Source: an uncultured Eubacteriales bacterium (GTDB lineage Bacteria; Bacillota; Clostridia; Christensenellales; Aristaeellaceae). Taken from it: DNA of 8,044 nt. This document shows positions 5,247-8,044 of the stretch, piece after piece; the stretch's first letter is position 1, and every line of letters starts with the position of its first letter. Below the pieces are notes generated by a model. It saw nothing but the letters and a program-made list of their open reading frames with translations. It had not been told where the DNA came from and searched no databases. The position numbers and the translations under genes were made by a program. Location: NCBI GenBank assembly GCA_900553905.1, contig USFL01000058.1:1-8044 (forward strand), given 5' to 3'.

Positions 5247-8044
5247 TTACGGGTTGAGCAAGGTGTCGAGAAGCTCCATACCGGCATCGTTCGTGCCATC
5301 ATCATTGACCACGGTTTCGGTGGTATTGACCGTTTCAGTCGTTTGTGCTTCCTTGACCTGCAGGTTCATGGTGGAGAAGTTGTTCGCGTCCGACTTCAGC
5401 GTGGCCGTCAACGTGAGGGAAGTAGCGGTTTCATCCACAGCGACGGTCAAGAGGCCGCTGGCGCTGATACTGGTTTCCTTTGACTTGGCGCCGGACAACG
5501 TCCACAGAATGGGGTAGGCCTCGACGTTGTCGCTATCATACACGATGGCCTGATCGTTCATCAGAGCAGTCAGCTGTAGGGTCTTGCCCTTGGTAACGGA
5601 ACTCTTCGACTGAATGGTCAGCACGGCCGCGGCGGGAGCCTGAGGTTCAGGCTCCGCCACAGGTTCCTGCACGGGTTCGGTGTAAGTCTCCTGCACGGGC
5701 TCGGTGTAGGTCTGCGTCTGGGAAACAGCCGGCTCTTCCTGGAGTGTGTCCATATTATTGTCGCTGGGGAGCAGGTCTAAGGTAGAGGCGCTGGGATTGG
5801 TCACAGAAATCGTAATGGAGTTGCTTGTAGCAGTGGCGCCGCTGCCATCCTTTACGATCACCCAGAGGCCCAAGGGGCTCTTTGCCTCGTCGTCGGCGAC
5901 CAGTTCATAGCTCCAGGTGCTGGCATCGCTATATGTGCCGCCGCCGTCCCAGCTATACTGGTAGTTGCCGTCTCCCCCCGTGGCGTTCGCGGTGAGCGAG
6001 ATTGTCTCTCCCACTCTCATGCTGGGAGCCCCGCCCGAGAGCGTAACGCTTAAGGCTTGGGGATCGGGAACGACGGGAGTGGAGCCGGAGACGTTGAGCG
6101 TTATGGTCGCTTCCGCGGTGTGGTCTGAGGTACCTTCGCCGCTGTTGTAGGTCACGGTTACTTTGGTGGAGTAGGGACCCGCGGGCAGATCAGCCTTGGG
6201 AGTGACATACCAGGAGGAGGCGTCGCTCTGGTTGGCGGGGATCTTGCTGGAACCATCTCCGTTGACGGTAAAGTAATTATTGGTATCGTTGATGGCCACT
6301 TGCCTGATGGCGGCATCGAAGGCGGAGGTGTTCCGGATGGTGATCGGGATGTTCTCCAGCTTACCGACCGTCTGCGTCACGGTCGCACCATCCACCGACA
6401 GGGTTGCCTCGGCAGGCGCGCTGCCTTCGCTTACAGTCAGAGTGACCCGTGCGGTCGCGGGAGCGGCGCCGTTATAGGTGACGGTGATCTGGCCGGTATA
6501 GGTCCCGGCGGAGAGCCCGGAGACGGGCTGGACGGTCCAGGTGGTATCGGTCGCGTCGGCGGCAATATTCGTGCTGCCGGTGGTGTTGACGGTAAAGTTC
6601 TTCGAGTCGACGCTGACATCGGTAATGGTGGCGGTCACGTCGCCCGTGTTCTCAATGGAGATGGCGGCGGCGCCGGGCGTGCTGCCCTCGGCCACGGAGC
6701 CAAAGTTCACGTTGCCCACGGTCAGGCTGGGAGTGCCGGCGGTGGCGGAAACGGTGAAGGTCACGTCCGCCTGCGCGGTCTTGCCGTTGTCATAGGTCAG
6801 CACCAGCGTCGCGCTATAGGTGCCTTCGCTCAGACCGAGATTGGGAATCACGGTGTAGGTGGAGCTGTCCTTATCACCGGCCTTAATGGTCGCCGCACCG
6901 CCGCTCAAAGCGAAGCTCGCATGATTTTTGCCGGAAAGCGTGGCGCTGGTGACGTTTACGTCAGCCGCACCAGTGTTGGTGACGGTAAAAACCTTTTCGG
7001 GCGCCGTCCGATAGCCTTCCTGGACCGGATCGAAGGTCAGATTGCCGATGACAAGTTCGGAGACAGGCGCGGGAGTAGATTCGTTCACAATGAAGGTTAC
7101 GGGGGCTTTGGCACTGCGCCCGTCATCATAGTTCACGGTGATGTTTGCGAGATATTTGGCGGCGGCAAGATTCGCTTTGGGCTGGATGGTCCAGGAGGTG
7201 TCGGTTGCGCCGACCGCAATCTGCTTGTTACCTTCGGTGATGACAAAGTCAGAGCTGTCCGAGTTGACACTGGTGATGTTGGCGGTAGCACTGCCGGTGT
7301 TGGTGATGGTCAGAGCCTTTGCGGCAGGCTGCTCGTAGCCCACGACCACTTCGTCGAACGTGGGCACGACAATGCCAAGGAGAGGCGCCTTGACCACGAC
7401 GGTAGCCGTCTGGCTGGAGGTGTCGGTGCCGGTGTAGGAGCCGGTGCCCGTCACGGTGACGCTCAGCTTGTGGCCCTGATCCTCGGCGGCCACGGTGTAG
7501 CTGGCGGCAGTCGCGCCGGAGATGGCCGCGCCGTCACGGTTCCACTGATAGGTCACGGTGGCCTGCGCCGGGCTGGGCACGGCGGTCAGCTTGTCGCCCA
7601 CGGAGGGAGCAGCGCCCACGGTGGGATTGCTGTCGTTGCGGATGACGACGTCGGCGATCGCCCTGGAGGCGCTCACGGCGGCGGTCAAACCGCTGCTCTT
7701 GGTGCCGCTGTATACGCCTGTGCCGGTGACGATCAATTCGATCTGCTTGCCGACGTCATTGGCGGTGACGGTGTAGGTGGCCGCATTGCTCACCTGATAG
7801 CCGCCCACCTTCCAGGCGTAGATTACGCTGGCTCCGGCCGGGTTGAGGGTGGCGGTCATCACGTCGCCCACGACGGGCGCGATGGTGTTGAGCGTCACGC
7901 CCGTCAGCACGGTGTTGCTGACCACGGCGTTGGTCGCCGCGCTGGTGACGGTGCCCTTGTAGGAACCCGTGCCCGTTACGCGCAGCTGGATGGTCTTGCC
8001 CACGTCGTTGGCGTCCACGGTATAGGTGGTGTTGGTGCTCTTGA
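5247..8044 (-). CDS. Large multidomain Ig-like/Hydin-like surface protein (5' end beyond the window)
   Basis: This is the C-terminal ~931 residues of a secreted or surface-attached protein; the frame stays open to the window edge, so the true start, signal peptide and any N-terminal anchor are not visible. Domains from N to C: part of one and two complete ~83-90-residue Ig-like repeats (DNA 8044-7389, with recurring TYTV..NDVGK and VTGTG.Y.GT); four ~100-residue beta-sandwich repeats with an NTG core resembling Hydin/MSP-type domains (7382-6084); a PKD-like domain with YQYSWDGGG (6056-5799); a Glu/Pro linker (5798-5628); a BIG2-like domain (5627-5352); and a 34-residue acidic tail ending MELLDTLLNP. 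No LPXTG motif, membrane helix or SLH domain is seen at the C-terminus, so anchoring must be N-terminal, non-covalent or absent. Cysteine is essentially lacking, as usual for extracellular stalks. It likely serves adhesion or as an extended stalk; the ligand is unknown. Confidence 0.88.
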   Translation of the reverse strand, partial: KSTNTTYTVDANDVGKTIQLRVTGTGSYKGTVTSAATNAVVSNTVLTGVTLNTIAPVVGDVMTATLNPAGASVIYAWKVGGYQVSNAATYTVTANDVGKQIELIVTGTGVYSGTKSSGLTAAVSASRAIADVVIRNDSNPTVGAAPSVGDKLTAVPSPAQATVTYQWNRDGAAISGATAASYTVAAEDQGHKLSVTVTGTGSYTGTDTSSQTATVVVKAPLLGIVVPTFDEVVVGYEQPAAKALTITNTGSATANITSVNSDSSDFVITEGNKQIAVGATDTSWTIQPKANLAAAKYLANITVNYDDGRSAKAPVTFIVNESTPAPVSELVIGNLTFDPVQEGYRTAPEKVFTVTNTGAADVNVTSATLSGKNHASFALSGGAATIKAGDKDSSTYTVIPNLGLSEGTYSATLVLTYDNGKTAQADVTFTVSATAGTPSLTVGNVNFGSVAEGSTPGAAAISIENTGDVTATITDVSVDSKNFTVNTTGSTNIAADATDTTWTVQPVSGLSAGTYTGQITVTYNGAAPATARVTLTVSEGSAPAEATLSVDGATVTQTVGKLENIPITIRNTSAFDAAIRQVAINDTNNYFTVNGDGSSKIPANQSDASSWYVTPKADLPAGPYSTKVTVTYNSGEGTSDHTAEATITLNVSGSTPVVPDPQALSVTLSGGAPSMRVGETISLTANATGGDGNYQYSWDGGGTYSDASTWSYELVADDEAKSPLGLWVIVKDGSGATATSNSITISVTNPSASTLDLLPSDNNMDTLQEEPAVSQTQTYTEPVQETYTEPVQEPVAEPEPQAPAAAVLTIQSKSSVTKGKTLQLTALMNDQAIVYDSDNVEAYPILWTLSGAKSKETSISASGLLTVAVDETATSLTLTATLKSDANNFSTMNLQVKEAQTTETVNTTETVVNDDGTNDAGMELLDTLLNP
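5665..5712 (-). repeat. 24-bp tandem duplication in the Glu/Pro linker
   Basis: Two adjacent 24-bp copies (5665-5688 and 5689-5712), differing at two bases, encode the 8-residue unit TYTEPVQE twice. It lies in the flexible linker before the BIG2-like domain and is followed by a degenerate PVAEPEP stretch. In-frame copy-number change here would alter linker length. Confidence 0.75.
6084..7382 (-). repeat. Four Hydin/MSP-like beta-sandwich repeats
   Basis: Units lie at about 7382-7077, 7058-6747, 6728-6426 and 6404-6084. Each has a lead strand with a G/E-containing turn, an (I/V)xNT core, ITxVxxD.xxFxV, a D.(T/S)xW/Y segment and L.AGxY followed by VTYxxG. The fourth is most divergent (NTSAFDA in place of NTG). 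The units differ clearly in sequence, so this is an old domain array rather than a recent DNA expansion. Confidence 0.7.
7389..8044 (-). repeat. Tandem Ig-like domain repeats (about 250-bp period)
   Basis: Three successive units of the surface protein share the pattern of a YTV strand, an acidic Asn/Asp-Val-Gly-Lys turn and VTGTGxYxGT. The first unit is cut by the window edge; the others span roughly 7910-7668 and 7658-7389. DNA similarity is visible, for example in the stretches near 8001-8030 and 7752-7781, implying duplication of the coding unit. More copies probably lie beyond the window. Confidence 0.75.

Noticed and set aside
7389..8044. Possible CRISPR-like or mobile repeat in the region of repeated DNA near the window end
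   Set aside because: The repeats are ~250 bp, in frame and encode Ig-like folds; there are no short uniform repeats with unique spacers and no terminal inverted repeats.

Overview
The window looks like chromosomal DNA of a high-GC, Gram-positive-type anaerobe, most likely a GC-rich Clostridia relative (Oscillospiraceae/Christensenellales-like). The basis is strong purine Shine-Dalgarno sites (GGAGG/GGGAGG), frequent GTG/TTG starts, a Clostridia-style short dihydrolipoyl dehydrogenase, and a large Ig-like surface protein. The taxonomic call is an inference from style, not from a marker gene. No rRNA, tRNA, CRISPR array, insertion sequence or phage gene was seen.

Layout. (1) Bases 1-1346, plus strand: the last few codons of an upstream gene, then a complete dihydrolipoyl dehydrogenase (E3). 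(2) Bases 1361-1393: a hairpin terminator between converging transcripts. (3) Bases 1398-3971, minus strand: a tight three-gene operon transcribed vWA protein -> PP2C phosphatase -> Ser/Thr kinase. The vWA and PP2C genes are 20 nt apart, and PP2C and kinase overlap by 26 nt. This is the gene set described in the literature as the TerY-P triad (TerY-like vWA + PP2C + kinase), a cytosolic phospho-signalling module. (4) Bases 3972-4118: a short divergent regulatory region. (5) Bases 4119-5120, plus strand: a two-helix membrane protein with a long Pro/Ala/Glu-rich cytoplasmic tail that carries two copies of an IRST[I/M] motif. (6) Bases 5121-5246: a hairpin-dense terminator region between converging genes. 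(7) Bases 5247-8044, minus strand: the C-terminal ~930 residues of a very large extracellular protein. It contains Ig-like repeats, four Hydin/MSP-like beta-sandwich repeats, a PKD-like domain, a Glu/Pro linker and a final BIG2-like domain; the N-terminus lies beyond the window.

How the genes may work together. The kinase and phosphatase form a writer/eraser pair, and the vWA protein, with an intact MIDAS metal site, is the likely scaffold or metal-responsive partner. The divergent membrane protein is unrecognised. Its disordered tail, rich in Ser/Thr and with a duplicated basic Ser-Thr motif, makes it an attractive but unproven candidate membrane target of the triad. The E3 gene belongs to a separate metabolic operon, and the surface protein is probably an independent unit.
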